The notes beneath the pieces were generated by a model. The model searched no databases, was not told the DNA's origin, and saw only the letters and a list, made by a program, of their open reading frames with translations. Below, one piece after another: positions 46,109 to 55,267 of a stretch of 64,000 nucleotides of DNA; positions within the stretch are counted from its first letter, which is position 1; each line of letters starts with the position of its first letter. Origin of the DNA: Acidobacteria bacterium UBA2990. Its GTDB lineage: Bacteria > Acidobacteriota > Vicinamibacteria > Vicinamibacterales > UBA8438. The stretch lies in NCBI GenBank assembly GCA_002347025.1, contig DEAE01000024.1:481442-545441 (forward strand), written 5' to 3'. The translations under genes were made by a program, and so were the position numbers.

Positions 46109-46582
46109 TCATTGTCCAGCCAATGGAATGAACAATGAGATCCGGTCCTCGGATCCGAGAGCTCGTGAAATATGCCCTTGGCCGGTTAGATCCTCAGCGA
46201 GGAGGATGTGTCCAGGGTGGAGGCGGACTTTGGTGCCGTCTCCAATCTCGACTTCACTTTCCCCCTTGAGGGTAATGACGTACTGTCTCCGAGGTGCGGT
46301 GTGCCAGTCGATGAAGTAGTTTGGTGAGGTCCGGCGAAACTGGAGGCTGGTGACATCCACAGGTTCAGAGAGCTCTGTAGCACCGCGTGGCAGCCCCAGT
46401 GGGATCTCATACTCTTCGGCATGAGTCTGATTGTCTGGGCCGGTGTAGATGCGAGTGACCTTGATGGGGGTTCGCTCTTGTGCGATTGGGCGGAAATCTT
46501 GGCTCGACTGACTGGTAATAATGAGCGTTGGGATCCAGCCGAGTGCCGCTAATCCAGTCGCGAATCTGCTGACCAGTTTCAT
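46109..46582 (-). CDS. Exported cupin-domain protein
   Basis: A 157-aa protein with a short N-terminal hydrophobic segment (about residues 7-24) and a single cupin barrel. DWHTAPRRQYVITLKGESEVEIGDG and LHPGHILLAEDLTGQGHIS correspond to cupin motifs 1 and 2, with His residues in both. AGGGAGA precedes the ATG. It could be a small metal-binding isomerase or dioxygenase-like protein; function is not recognisable. It is divergent from the MFS gene at 46756. Confidence 0.82.
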   Translation of the reverse strand: MKLVSRFATGLAALGWIPTLIITSQSSQDFRPIAQERTPIKVTRIYTGPDNQTHAEEYEIPLGLPRGATELSEPVDVTSLQFRRTSPNYFIDWHTAPRRQYVITLKGESEVEIGDGTKVRLHPGHILLAEDLTGQGHISRALGSEDRISLFIPLAGQ

Positions 46583-46755
46583 TGGATTTCTCCCTATGGT
46601 TAGTTGTGGTTTCGTAAAACCTATTAGTGATTATACGGTTCGTGTGTGTGAAGCGGGCATTTCACCTGTGGAGTCGTCTTTCGAAGTGACTAGGGAGTGG
46701 ATTGTTAGTTTTGGGTGAACGGCGCATTCAGACGATTGATGGTAGGAGGTCAATA

Positions 46756-48090
46756 ATGGTTCCAATCTTCTCGTCTTTAATTGAACGGGTTGGACTACAT
46801 CGCCCGGAGTTGCGAGCCTGGGCAATGTACGACTGGGCAAATTCGGCATTCATGACGACAGTTGTCACTGCCGTGTTTCCTATCTACTTTGCTTCGGTGG
46901 CAGCGGCGGAGTTGGAGCCAGCGTCTGCCAGCTTCCTTTTTGCTGTGACGACATTTGTCGCCTTATTAGCTGTGGCTTTATTGTCGCCATTCCTGGGCGC
47001 GTTTGCAGATGTTGCTGGCGTTAAGAAAAAAATGTTGGCGGCCTGTGTGGCGTTGGGTGTTGTCGCTACGGCCTGTATGGTTCTCATTGAGAGGGGAGAG
47101 TGGCTATTAGCTTCGATATTGTTCGCCGTGGCGAACGTCGGGTTAACGGCGAGCCTTGTGTTCTCGGATTCGTTATTACCACATATTGCTAGCGGAACAG
47201 AGATGGACCGGGTGTCTACTGCTGGTTTCGCTTTGGGCTACCTTGGTGGTGGGTTGCTGCTGCTGATTAATCTCGCTTGGATTCAGAATCCTGAATTGTT
47301 CAGACTGGGAAATTCAGGACTTGCTAGCCGCATATCTTTCTTGAGTGTGGCTATCTGGTGGTTAGGGTTTTCGATCCCGCTGTTTCGAACGGTACCTGAA
47401 CCGGTACGTTCGGCAATGGGAGACGAGCGAGCCGGTGGAGGCCTTATTCGGGCATCTTTCAGTCAGTTGACTAACACGTTCATTGCATTGCGAGGCTATC
47501 GTCAAGCTTTCCTGATGCTGCTGGCGTTTCTGATCTATAACGATGGTATTGGTACGATCATTCGTATGGCCACTACTTTTGGAATTGAGATCGGCTTAGC
47601 ACAAGGCGACTTGATTACCGCGATTGTGATCGTTCAATTTATTGGGGTGCCATTTGCGTTTTTGTTTGGGCAGCTAGCGGGAAAGATTGGTGCGAAACAA
47701 GCTGTTCTTGTGTCACTAGCGGTATATGTCGTGATTAGTGCGCTCGCCTACCGTATGACTACAGCCACAGAATTCTATGTCCTTGCAGGTTTAGTGGGTA
47801 TGGTCCAGGGAGGAAGTCAAGCGCTTAGCCGTTCGCTGTTTGCCTGCATGGTGCCACGCCACAAGTCAGCTGAGTTTTTTGGGTTTTTCGGGGTGTTCGA
47901 GAAATTCGCTGGTATCGTGGGTCCAGGTGTTTTTGCCATGATGATCCTGCTGACAGGATCGAGCCGTGGTGCGATTCTGTCCCTTGTTGTGTTCTTTGTC
48001 ATAGGTGGTGTGTTGTTGTCGAAAGTTGATGTAGATGAGGGGCGACGGGTGGCTCGCGAGTCTGAGGCTGCCGAGGGACTGTGTCAATAA
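46756..48090 (+). CDS. MFS transporter, UMF1/Atg22-like
   Basis: A 444-aa major facilitator with about 12 transmembrane helices. The N-terminal ELRAWAMYDWANSAFMTTV signature is diagnostic of the UMF1 (Atg22-like) family, whose yeast member exports amino acids from the vacuole. The ATG at 46756 is fixed by TAGGAGGT at 46743-46750. Substrate in bacteria is unknown. A 54-nt longer frame starting with TTG at 46702 is open but unneeded. Confidence 0.9.
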   Translation: MVPIFSSLIERVGLHRPELRAWAMYDWANSAFMTTVVTAVFPIYFASVAAAELEPASASFLFAVTTFVALLAVALLSPFLGAFADVAGVKKKMLAACVALGVVATACMVLIERGEWLLASILFAVANVGLTASLVFSDSLLPHIASGTEMDRVSTAGFALGYLGGGLLLLINLAWIQNPELFRLGNSGLASRISFLSVAIWWLGFSIPLFRTVPEPVRSAMGDERAGGGLIRASFSQLTNTFIALRGYRQAFLMLLAFLIYNDGIGTIIRMATTFGIEIGLAQGDLITAIVIVQFIGVPFAFLFGQLAGKIGAKQAVLVSLAVYVVISALAYRMTTATEFYVLAGLVGMVQGGSQALSRSLFACMVPRHKSAEFFGFFGVFEKFAGIVGPGVFAMMILLTGSSRGAILSLVVFFVIGGVLLSKVDVDEGRRVARESEAAEGLCQ

Positions 48091-48114
48091 ACTGGAAGAC
48101 GGTGAGGAGTGTTA

Positions 48115-48528
48115 TCACTTCGTTTCCTCGGAGGCTGAGTTAGCCGACGGAGTCACCCCTTCCGTGTCTAGCACTTGACGGGCCAGCCTGAACGCTTCTA
48201 CTCCGGCAGGGATACCGCAATATACGGCTACCTGGAGCAATGTGTCCCTGATCTCCTCGATGGTACAGCCGTTCCTTAATGCACCTCGGACATGAGTTTT
48301 GAATTCGTCGGCTCGGTTCAGTGCAGCGATCATGCTGAGATTGATCAGACTTCTCTGTCGGTCGTCGAGTGTGGATCTGGTCCAGATTTTCCCCCAGCAG
48401 TACTCGGTGACCAATTGTTGGAATTCGATGTTAAACGTGTCGAGTCCGGTGATGGCCTGGTTAACGTACTCGTCGCCGAGCACCCGTCGTCTAGCTTGGA
48501 GTCCATCTTGATCAAGCGTGGTTGTCAT
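48115..48528 (-). CDS. Carboxymuconolactone decarboxylase family protein (PcaC-like)
   Basis: A 137-aa AhpD/CMD-fold protein. ALRNGCTIEEIRDTLLQVAVYCGIPAGVEAF is the family signature, with the Cys that in PcaC-type proteins is single rather than CxxC. AGGAGG lies 7 nt before the ATG at 48528, which fixes the start. It is divergent from the acyl-CoA dehydrogenase at 48600 with only 71 nt between the starts, so the two are probably co-regulated. Function may be 4-carboxymuconolactone decarboxylase or a related small-molecule lyase. Confidence 0.87.
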   Translation of the reverse strand: MTTTLDQDGLQARRRVLGDEYVNQAITGLDTFNIEFQQLVTEYCWGKIWTRSTLDDRQRSLINLSMIAALNRADEFKTHVRGALRNGCTIEEIRDTLLQVAVYCGIPAGVEAFRLARQVLDTEGVTPSANSASEETK

Positions 48529-48599
48529 CGTTGAGCCTCCTAGATGTTTCGGATTGATACAGGAGTGTACCATTCACCACGTTGACCAGGAGGTGGTGT

Positions 48600-49760
48600 A
48601 TGGATTTCACGTTAAATGAGGAACAAGAGGCCCTGCAGGCTGCAGCTCGGCAGTTCGCGCGAGGTGAAATGACTGAGGTGGCCGCGCAGACTGAGAGGGA
48701 GGCGCAGCCTTTGGCGCGGGACTGGGTTAGACGGTACGCTGAGATGGGTTTTCTTGGGGTCAACATACCGACTTGCTACGGAGGGCTGGGTTTGGGCAAT
48801 GTTGAGGCCCTGCTCGTGCTTGAAGAATTTGCGAAGATTTCGTCAGCGGTAGCCTTTCCCATTTTCGAATCAGTTGTTGGACCGGTCCGGGCTATTGAGC
48901 ACTTTGCTGATGAAGGGTTGAAGAATCGCGTCATTCCAGCAGTATGTCGGGGTGAGATGATGGTGGCGGTTGCGATGTCCGAGCCGGAGGCTGGTACCGC
49001 CCTAACTGACCTTCGAACGAAGGCCGAGATTCGAAGGAATCAGTTGGTCATTAACGGAACCAAGCGTTGGTGTTCTGGAGGAGGCCATTCAGACGCGTAC
49101 CTTGTCTACTGCCGCTTGTCTGAGGAAATGGGAGCGAAAAGTATTGGGGCGGTCTATGTCGAGCGAGATACCCCAGGGTTAACCTTTGGTGACCAGGAAG
49201 AACTGATGGGGTTCCGTGGGATACCCGAGTCAGATCTGTATTTTGACGATGTCATCGTCCCGGTTAGCCAGTTAGTGGTGCCAGCTGGAGGATTTCAAAA
49301 GCTGATGCAAGCTTTCGATTTGGAGCGTTGTGGCAATGCGACAATGGCTCTTGGACAGGCAGCTGGGGCATTGGATGATGCGCTGATTTGGGTTCAAGAA
49401 CGTCGACAGTTTGGTAAGCCGATTGTCGAGTTTCAGGCAGTGCAGTTGAAACTGGCTGAGATGGCGATGCAGGTCGAAGCGGCCCGACTTCTCATCTACC
49501 GCGCAGCCCAGAGCGCTGAAGGTCGCCTGCCGACAATTTTCGATTCCAGTGTTGCTAAATGTTTTGCCAACGAAGCAGCCAGGGATGTGACGAGTGCTGC
49601 TGTGCAGCTGCTGGGTGGGTATGGTTACTCTCGTGAGTACCCCATGGAGCGACGCATGCGAGACGCTTGGGGATGGGGCATCGCCGGGGGGACGATCGAC
49701 ATTCAGAAGGTTAATATTGCTGCGGCACTTGTCGGACGTCGATTTGACCAGCGCCGTTAA
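48600..49760 (+). CDS. Acyl-CoA dehydrogenase
   Basis: A 386-aa flavoprotein that introduces the alpha-beta double bond into acyl-CoA. The N-terminal domain starts MDFTLNEEQEALQAAARQF; the FAD-binding strand has VAMSEPEAGT; the C-terminal helical domain carries RRQFGKPI and QLLGGYGYSREYPMERRMRDAW. The ATG at 48600 follows AGGAGGTG. Chain-length preference cannot be read. It is not in operon with the minus-strand acyl-CoA cluster but is flanked by two CMD-fold genes. Confidence 0.92.
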   Translation: MDFTLNEEQEALQAAARQFARGEMTEVAAQTEREAQPLARDWVRRYAEMGFLGVNIPTCYGGLGLGNVEALLVLEEFAKISSAVAFPIFESVVGPVRAIEHFADEGLKNRVIPAVCRGEMMVAVAMSEPEAGTALTDLRTKAEIRRNQLVINGTKRWCSGGGHSDAYLVYCRLSEEMGAKSIGAVYVERDTPGLTFGDQEELMGFRGIPESDLYFDDVIVPVSQLVVPAGGFQKLMQAFDLERCGNATMALGQAAGALDDALIWVQERRQFGKPIVEFQAVQLKLAEMAMQVEAARLLIYRAAQSAEGRLPTIFDSSVAKCFANEAARDVTSAAVQLLGGYGYSREYPMERRMRDAWGWGIAGGTIDIQKVNIAAALVGRRFDQRR

Positions 49761-49774
49761 TCCTGTCTCTCGGT

Positions 49775-50347
49775 TCAGCGAGGGAAAGGTTGCAAGGTTC
49801 CTGACATGGAGTCCGGCAAGGCCGTTCTCGTTGTGTTCATCACCATTGCGAGCAGCGAATAATAACCGAGGATGCCAACTAAGTCGATGATTCCACGTTC
49901 ACTGAAATGCTTCACCGCTGCTTCGTAGGTGGTGTCACAGACATTCTGGTTCCTTAAGAGCTCGACACAGAAGTCATGTAGGACTGCTTGGTCAGTTGCC
50001 ATTTGTGTTGGGCGTTGTCCCGCTGCGACTGCCCTGATGATCTGGTCTGATATTCCAGCCTTTACTGCGATCGGGGCATGGATGCCCCATTCGTAGCGCT
50101 GGTGCCAGTGTCGGGCAGTCAGCAGGATGGCCAACTCGCTAAGGTGTGGTGACAGTGCACTACGGTAACGGAGATACTCACCAACCCGCTGAGTTTTGCA
50201 GAGTAGTTCTGGACTCCGAAGTAAGGCCACGAATGGTCCATGAAACTCTTGCGTGTCTCGGGTCTGCTGGAAATCGGCGATGGCCTCGCGTTGTTCGACT
50301 GTCATCTCACTGTTGCTGATTGGTGGCATTCGGTCAGGTGTGTCCAA
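49775..50347 (-). CDS. Carboxymuconolactone decarboxylase family protein
   Basis: A 190-aa AhpD/CMD-fold protein with a TTG start at 50347, preceded by GGGAGG at 8-nt spacing. The signature region ELAILLTARHWHQRYEWGIHAPIAVKAGI is of the larger CMD subtype, which has no CxxC pair here, so alkylhydroperoxidase activity is unlikely. It is convergent with the acyl-CoA dehydrogenase and downstream of the TonB receptor gene with a gap of 296 nt. Confidence 0.87.
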   Translation of the reverse strand: MDTPDRMPPISNSEMTVEQREAIADFQQTRDTQEFHGPFVALLRSPELLCKTQRVGEYLRYRSALSPHLSELAILLTARHWHQRYEWGIHAPIAVKAGISDQIIRAVAAGQRPTQMATDQAVLHDFCVELLRNQNVCDTTYEAAVKHFSERGIIDLVGILGYYSLLAMVMNTTRTALPDSMSGTLQPFPR

Positions 50348-50643
50348 GGTTATTCCCTCCCGTAGGGTATCGGCTTCGATTGGTGACGATATGGATCGTA
50401 CAATGCCGCCGACCAGTTAGTCTGAACTTGTTGCTGATTTGAGTGTGGAAACGGATTTCCCGTCAGGGCTCAGGAAGGATTTGGTGTTGACTGGTAAGGT
50501 TTTGCTTCTTGGATTGGAGTTTTGGCAATATGGCTGGCCAGTGAGAAATGTTTTTGACCGCAGCTGTAGTGGCCATCTTGACAGTTTTAGTTGTGTGTCC
50601 CTACCGGTCATCCTAGATATCTCCCAGTGCTAGTCGCTCAGGG

Positions 50644-52782
50644 TTAGAACTGTATCCGGATGCCACCGTTAAAAATACGACCATCGACAGGGGCCCAGGC
50701 ATCGACGGTCCAGCGACCATCGATGCTGCGGTTTGGTAATAACAACGGATGCCAACGGCTCTGCCGGACGTCGGTGAGATTCTCGCCGTTAAGGAACAGT
50801 CTGATTGGTCCTACTCGTCGCTCGAGCAGGATACCCACGATGAAATAGGGTTGGCTCTTGTCGCGATAAGGGTTGATCTCGAGTCGCTGTCGACCAGTAA
50901 AGTAGAGTTCAACGCCCACACGGCCATCTGGATTTTCGACCATTGCGATCCAACCGGCGCTATGTCTTGGTGTTAGTGCCACCTCTGTGGTTACATTGCC
51001 GACCTGCTTACGAGTTCGGACGTAGGTGTAACTACTGGTCAGTGCGACCGGCGCTCGTCGAAAGGTCGCGAGTAACTCCACTCCGATGTTGGTGGTAGGG
51101 GCTTTGAGATTGCGGATGGTGTAGGTGGATCGGTTTACTTGTACAGGACTGGTGATGTGCGATCCGAAGATCGTGAGTCCATATGAGACTGTACCTGACT
51201 CATAGGTCACGTCCAGCGATGTACTGCGGCCCCGTTCAGCTTTGAGTGCTCTCTCCAGACTGAGCCGTGTGAGGCCGGCCGCTCCTGTTTCTTCGGTTAG
51301 CACAGACGGGCCGAAGAATCCTCTGCCTGCTGAGACCCGTGTTGACCAAGAGCCGCTCCGGAGCAGGGCAGAAGCACGTGGACTGAAGAACCAGCCATAT
51401 CGACTGTGGCGATCGACCCTTCCGCTCAGGGATACCGCAAGCCACGAGCGAAGACTGACTTCGTTTTGGGCAAAGAAGCCTGGAGTGGTGAAGGTGTAGG
51501 CGAAAGGCGTAACATCGACGGGGGCATAGTCCTCTTGCTCGACGGCGAACCCGCCAACCCAGGTGTGGGCCCCACGGGTGCCGCGAAGGGTGACCTCGCC
51601 AAAGGTGGTACGCAGTCTGTCTCTTTCTTGGATGGTGCCGAAGCGTCGATCATGGATTTGACTAGCCACAGTGGCTCGAGCTGATAGGAGGTAGCGTCCA
51701 GCCACAGGCCGCTGCCACAGTGTGCCAAGATCGAGACGCTTAGTCCAGAGCGACTCTCGGTAGTTTGTGCCGTTAGCTACGAACGTGCCAGGTAGGCTGC
51801 CTCCGGCCCGATCTTCGACGGTGGCACCACTGGTGACGAACAATGACTGCCCCCTACTGTCATCCCAAAAAAAGCGAGGACGTACTACAAATCGATCGTA
51901 CCTCGGTAGGTCCGCCCACCCGTCTCCGTCGATATCATTTAGTTCTTGCGTGTGACCACCGGCCAGCAGGGTAGCTCCCCAACGAGGGGTCAGTGGTCCC
52001 GAAAGCCACAGAATGCCGTCTGTTCCTCCTGCAGTCGATCGGTTGATCAGAATTTCCCGTTCTGGAGCTTCACGTGGGCGACGTGAAAGCAGGTTGACGA
52101 CCCCTCCCATCGCCCCAGCTCCATAGAGCGCGGATGCTACTCCTTTAATGACTTCAACTTGACCAAGGTCCATTGGGGGAATCTGTAGGAGGCCCAGACC
52201 GCCAGTCTGGCTGCCATGGATTGGGAGCCCATCGGATAGGAGGCGTGTATAGCGGCCACGCATGCCTTGAATTCGCACGCTAGCGGCACCGAGCGCCGGG
52301 GAGGTCGCCTGTACGCGAAGGCCTCCCATTTCGTTTAACAGCATGACGATATCCCCTGGTGTCATGAGCATCTTCTCTTCGATTTCTTCACGGTTTAACG
52401 CCTCGACCCGAAGCGGCTGGTCTTCGATGAGTCGGTCGCTGCGTGTGCTAGCGATGACTGTTAGTTCTTCTTCCAGCGCTGTTTGCGGTTCGAGGATTAG
52501 CTCCACTTGCTGCGCTCCAGCTACCACTTCGATTGTAATAGTTAGCGGAGAAAAACCGGGTGCCGTCACCGTTGCCGAGAGCTGCCCTATTGGCAGGGTC
52601 ACTAACACCTTGCCGTGTTCGTCGGTCATGAAAGTGAGAGCACCGACGGCCACTGTGGCTTCTGAGATGGCGTCTGAGCCGGAACATACATCGAAGCGCA
52701 CTTGGCCTGTCCCTGTTTGGGCTTTAGGTTGGACAGTTACCAAAGCGGCCATGCAGACCGCCAATGTGATCCTATTCATCAT
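50644..52782 (-). CDS. TonB-dependent outer-membrane receptor
   Basis: A 712-aa receptor. After a signal peptide (about residues 1-21) comes a carboxypeptidase-regulatory-like domain (about 25-100), then the plug domain (about 115-245) with ASVRIQGMRGRYTRLLSDGLPI and VEVIKGVASALYGAGAMGGVVNLLSRRP, and a beta-barrel of alternating strands ending in the aromatic residue F (GGIRIQF). It imports a substrate through the outer membrane using TonB energy; the ligand cannot be read. It lies 58 nt after the phosphotransferase gene, so it is probably the last gene of the acyl-CoA operon. Confidence 0.93.
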   Translation of the reverse strand: MMNRITLAVCMAALVTVQPKAQTGTGQVRFDVCSGSDAISEATVAVGALTFMTDEHGKVLVTLPIGQLSATVTAPGFSPLTITIEVVAGAQQVELILEPQTALEEELTVIASTRSDRLIEDQPLRVEALNREEIEEKMLMTPGDIVMLLNEMGGLRVQATSPALGAASVRIQGMRGRYTRLLSDGLPIHGSQTGGLGLLQIPPMDLGQVEVIKGVASALYGAGAMGGVVNLLSRRPREAPEREILINRSTAGGTDGILWLSGPLTPRWGATLLAGGHTQELNDIDGDGWADLPRYDRFVVRPRFFWDDSRGQSLFVTSGATVEDRAGGSLPGTFVANGTNYRESLWTKRLDLGTLWQRPVAGRYLLSARATVASQIHDRRFGTIQERDRLRTTFGEVTLRGTRGAHTWVGGFAVEQEDYAPVDVTPFAYTFTTPGFFAQNEVSLRSWLAVSLSGRVDRHSRYGWFFSPRASALLRSGSWSTRVSAGRGFFGPSVLTEETGAAGLTRLSLERALKAERGRSTSLDVTYESGTVSYGLTIFGSHITSPVQVNRSTYTIRNLKAPTTNIGVELLATFRRAPVALTSSYTYVRTRKQVGNVTTEVALTPRHSAGWIAMVENPDGRVGVELYFTGRQRLEINPYRDKSQPYFIVGILLERRVGPIRLFLNGENLTDVRQSRWHPLLLPNRSIDGRWTVDAWAPVDGRIFNGGIRIQF

Positions 52783-52840
52783 GCGAGCTCTGGCATGAGC
52801 CGGTAGACCTTTGAGCGGAAGCCCGGCTCGGAACGACTTG

Positions 52841-53908
52841 TCAGCGGTTCGGGATTAGCGAGACGCCCTTCTTAGCAAGGTGTGCCACTTGGTCGTTATA
52901 GTGGGCAAAGCGCTGGTCTTTGGTTTGCCCGCGCAGGTAACGGATATAGATCTGTTGCACGATGACCAGGAACTTAAACACCCCAAAGACCTGATACCAG
53001 GCAATTCCGCTTAGGTCCAACCCGCTTCGGCGAGCGTAACGCTCGACGACCTCCGCCCGGGTAGGGAAGCCTCTGTGGTTGGTTGGCATCTTCGAGATGC
53101 CATACCAATTGGGATCATCGCCTGCTTCGTTCCAGAAATTCAGCAGGTAACCGAAGTCCATCAGCGGGTCCCCTCGAGTGGTCATATCCCAGTCAAGCAC
53201 AGCTACCGGTTCGGTCAGGTCGTCTGTCTCGACCATCAAGTTGTCAAGTTTGTAATCGTTGTGGAGCAAGGTCGTGGCCTGTGGGTGAGGGGTATTTCTT
53301 TCCAACCAGCGAATGATTCGATCGACATCACGGATTTCTTGGTCTTTGGCGTTTTGCCAGCGACGTTGCCATCCGTCGAGTTGTCGCTGGACGAATCCTT
53401 CTGGGCGTCCGAGTTTGCCGAGCTCAACGGCCTCTGGGTTCACTTGGTGGAGGTCGGTCAATACATCGACAACCATGTTGCCGACCCGGCAATTCAGCCC
53501 AGCTTGCCCTTGCAGGGATTTTGGGAGAGTGCTCCTGATGATGATTCCGTGTCGGCGTTCCATGATGTGGAAGTTAACACCGAGAACCGCCAAATTGGTG
53601 CAGAGGATGTAGCTCTGGGGAGCCAACGGAAAGGCCTCGACAAGTCGCTTCAAGACTCGGTGCTCCCTAGTCATATCGTGAGAGCTAGCCGCAACAGGCC
53701 CCAGTGGAGGACGGCGGAGCACGTATTCGGCGTCAGGAAACTTGAGCAGGTATGTGAGATTGGCGTGGCCACCGCCGAATTGTTGGACGGTGAGTGGGCC
53801 CTCGGCGCTTGGTAGGTGATTCCGGAGCCAGGGCTCCAGCTTGGAGAGCTCGAGCTGCTCGCCGGATCGGACCGCGATTACTTCTGGGTCTTGCAGTGTT
53901 GCTACCAC
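52841..53908 (-). CDS. Phosphotransferase-family protein (APH-like, acyl-CoA-associated)
   Basis: About 355 aa of an aminoglycoside-phosphotransferase-fold kinase. The nucleotide-binding VQQFGGGHANLTYLL, catalytic loop HNDYKLDNLMV and metal segment VLDWDMTTRGDPLMDFGYLL are intact. The frame is open upstream to 54037 but that part overlaps thiolase, so I place the start at GTG 53908, 7 nt after the thiolase stop; no ribosome site is obvious, which fits coupled translation. Relatives are fused to or encoded beside acyl-CoA dehydrogenases (ACAD10/11 type), which in animals handle 4-hydroxyacyl-CoAs through phosphorylation. Confidence 0.87.
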   Translation of the reverse strand: MVATLQDPEVIAVRSGEQLELSKLEPWLRNHLPSAEGPLTVQQFGGGHANLTYLLKFPDAEYVLRRPPLGPVAASSHDMTREHRVLKRLVEAFPLAPQSYILCTNLAVLGVNFHIMERRHGIIIRSTLPKSLQGQAGLNCRVGNMVVDVLTDLHQVNPEAVELGKLGRPEGFVQRQLDGWQRRWQNAKDQEIRDVDRIIRWLERNTPHPQATTLLHNDYKLDNLMVETDDLTEPVAVLDWDMTTRGDPLMDFGYLLNFWNEAGDDPNWYGISKMPTNHRGFPTRAEVVERYARRSGLDLSGIAWYQVFGVFKFLVIVQQIYIRYLRGQTKDQRFAHYNDQVAHLAKKGVSLIPNR

Positions 53909-53915
53909 TTTAGAG

Positions 53916-55097
53916 TTATGCAATCTCGAAAAGACCGGCTGCTCCCATACCGCCTCCAACGCACATGGTGACAACGGTATATTTAGCTCCTCTGCGTTTG
54001 CCTTCGAGGAGGGCATGACCGACCAGTCGAGCACCACTCATCCCGTAAGGATGTCCTATAGAAATGGAACCGCCATTAACGTTGAGCTTTTCCATAGGTA
54101 AGCCCAGCCTATCTCGGCAATATACTACTTGGACAGCGAATGCTTCGTTTAGTTCCCATAGGTCGACATCGTTTGCGGTAAGCCCATTTCGTGCGAGTAA
54201 CTTGGGTACGGCGAACACTGGTCCAATACCCATCTCGTCCGGTTCGCAGCCTGCAACGGCTAGCCCACGATAGATGCCGATGGGGTCCAGACCGCGTCTA
54301 GATGCCAGCGCCGCGTCCATAACGACACAGGCGGAGGCCCCGTCAGAGAGTTGGCTAGCGTTACCAGCGGTAATGCAGTTGTCGACTCCAAGCACGGGAT
54401 TGAGCTCAGCTAGGGCTTGGATCGTAGTGTCTGGACGGTTGCCCTCGTCCTGCTGCAATGTCACTGTCTCGTCCTTGGTCTCACCGGTTTGCCTATCAGT
54501 CATGACCTTGGTAGTGGTTAATGGCACGATTTCGTCATCGAACAGGCCGGTGTTTTGGGCTGCAGCGGTCCGTTGCTGGCTCACCAGTGCGTAGGCATCC
54601 TGCGCCTCTCGGTTTACGGAATAGCGTTTGGCGACCACTTCGGCGGTATCAATCATGCTCATCCACAATTCAGGCTTGTGCCGCATCAACCACGTTTCAG
54701 TAAAGTGCTCCGTGTTGAGATTATTCTGGACAAGACTGATTGACTCGACTCCACCAGCTACCATGATAGGAACGCGGTCGGTCACTACACGCTGAGCTGC
54801 GATGCTGATGGCTTGTAAGCCTGAACTACAGAAGCGGTTTATTGTCAGACCTGCTGTCGTGACTGGAAGCCCAGTTCTGATGGCGGCAAGTCGAGCCACA
54901 TTGTGTCCGGTGGCACCCTCTGGCAAACCACACCCAAGGACTACGTCTTCTACTTCACCGGATTCGATCCCGGCTCGCTCAACAGCGTGAGAGATTGCAT
55001 GCGCTGCTAGTACCGAGCCATGGGTTTTGTTGAAGGCTCCACGAAAGGCTTTTCCAATAGGAGTCCGGGCCGTGGAGACAATGACAGCATCAGGCAT
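53916..55097 (-). CDS. Acetyl-CoA acyltransferase (thiolase)
   Basis: A 393-aa thiolase that cleaves 3-ketoacyl-CoA with CoA, or condenses acetyl-CoA. The acylated nucleophile is C90 in NRFCSSGLQ; His is in GHPYGMSGARL and the second Cys in CVGGGMGAAG. The length is normal. It sits between an acyl-CoA dehydrogenase gene (171-nt gap) and the phosphotransferase gene, all on the minus strand. Confidence 0.94.
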   Translation of the reverse strand: MPDAVIVSTARTPIGKAFRGAFNKTHGSVLAAHAISHAVERAGIESGEVEDVVLGCGLPEGATGHNVARLAAIRTGLPVTTAGLTINRFCSSGLQAISIAAQRVVTDRVPIMVAGGVESISLVQNNLNTEHFTETWLMRHKPELWMSMIDTAEVVAKRYSVNREAQDAYALVSQQRTAAAQNTGLFDDEIVPLTTTKVMTDRQTGETKDETVTLQQDEGNRPDTTIQALAELNPVLGVDNCITAGNASQLSDGASACVVMDAALASRRGLDPIGIYRGLAVAGCEPDEMGIGPVFAVPKLLARNGLTANDVDLWELNEAFAVQVVYCRDRLGLPMEKLNVNGGSISIGHPYGMSGARLVGHALLEGKRRGAKYTVVTMCVGGGMGAAGLFEIA

Positions 55098-55267
55098 GTG
55101 AAACTATCCCTTTCTGTTCAGCCTTGCTACAGAGGCCAGTTAATACTAGCAGTCCGGAACACTGCGACACTTCGGCCTGCGTCTAAGGGAACTAATCAGT
55201 TTGAGGTATTGAGACGTAAGGTTCTGGCAGAAGCTGGTTCAGTGACTCTTATTACAGCGATCGCAGG

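Noticed and set aside
53075..53815. 246-codon plus-strand frame inside the phosphotransferase gene
   Set aside because: The opposite strand carries HNDYKLDN and other kinase motifs; this is a shadow frame.
53909..54037. N-terminal extension of the phosphotransferase into the thiolase gene
   Set aside because: The extension overlaps the conserved thiolase C-terminus and has no kinase features; GTG 53908 fits the family length.
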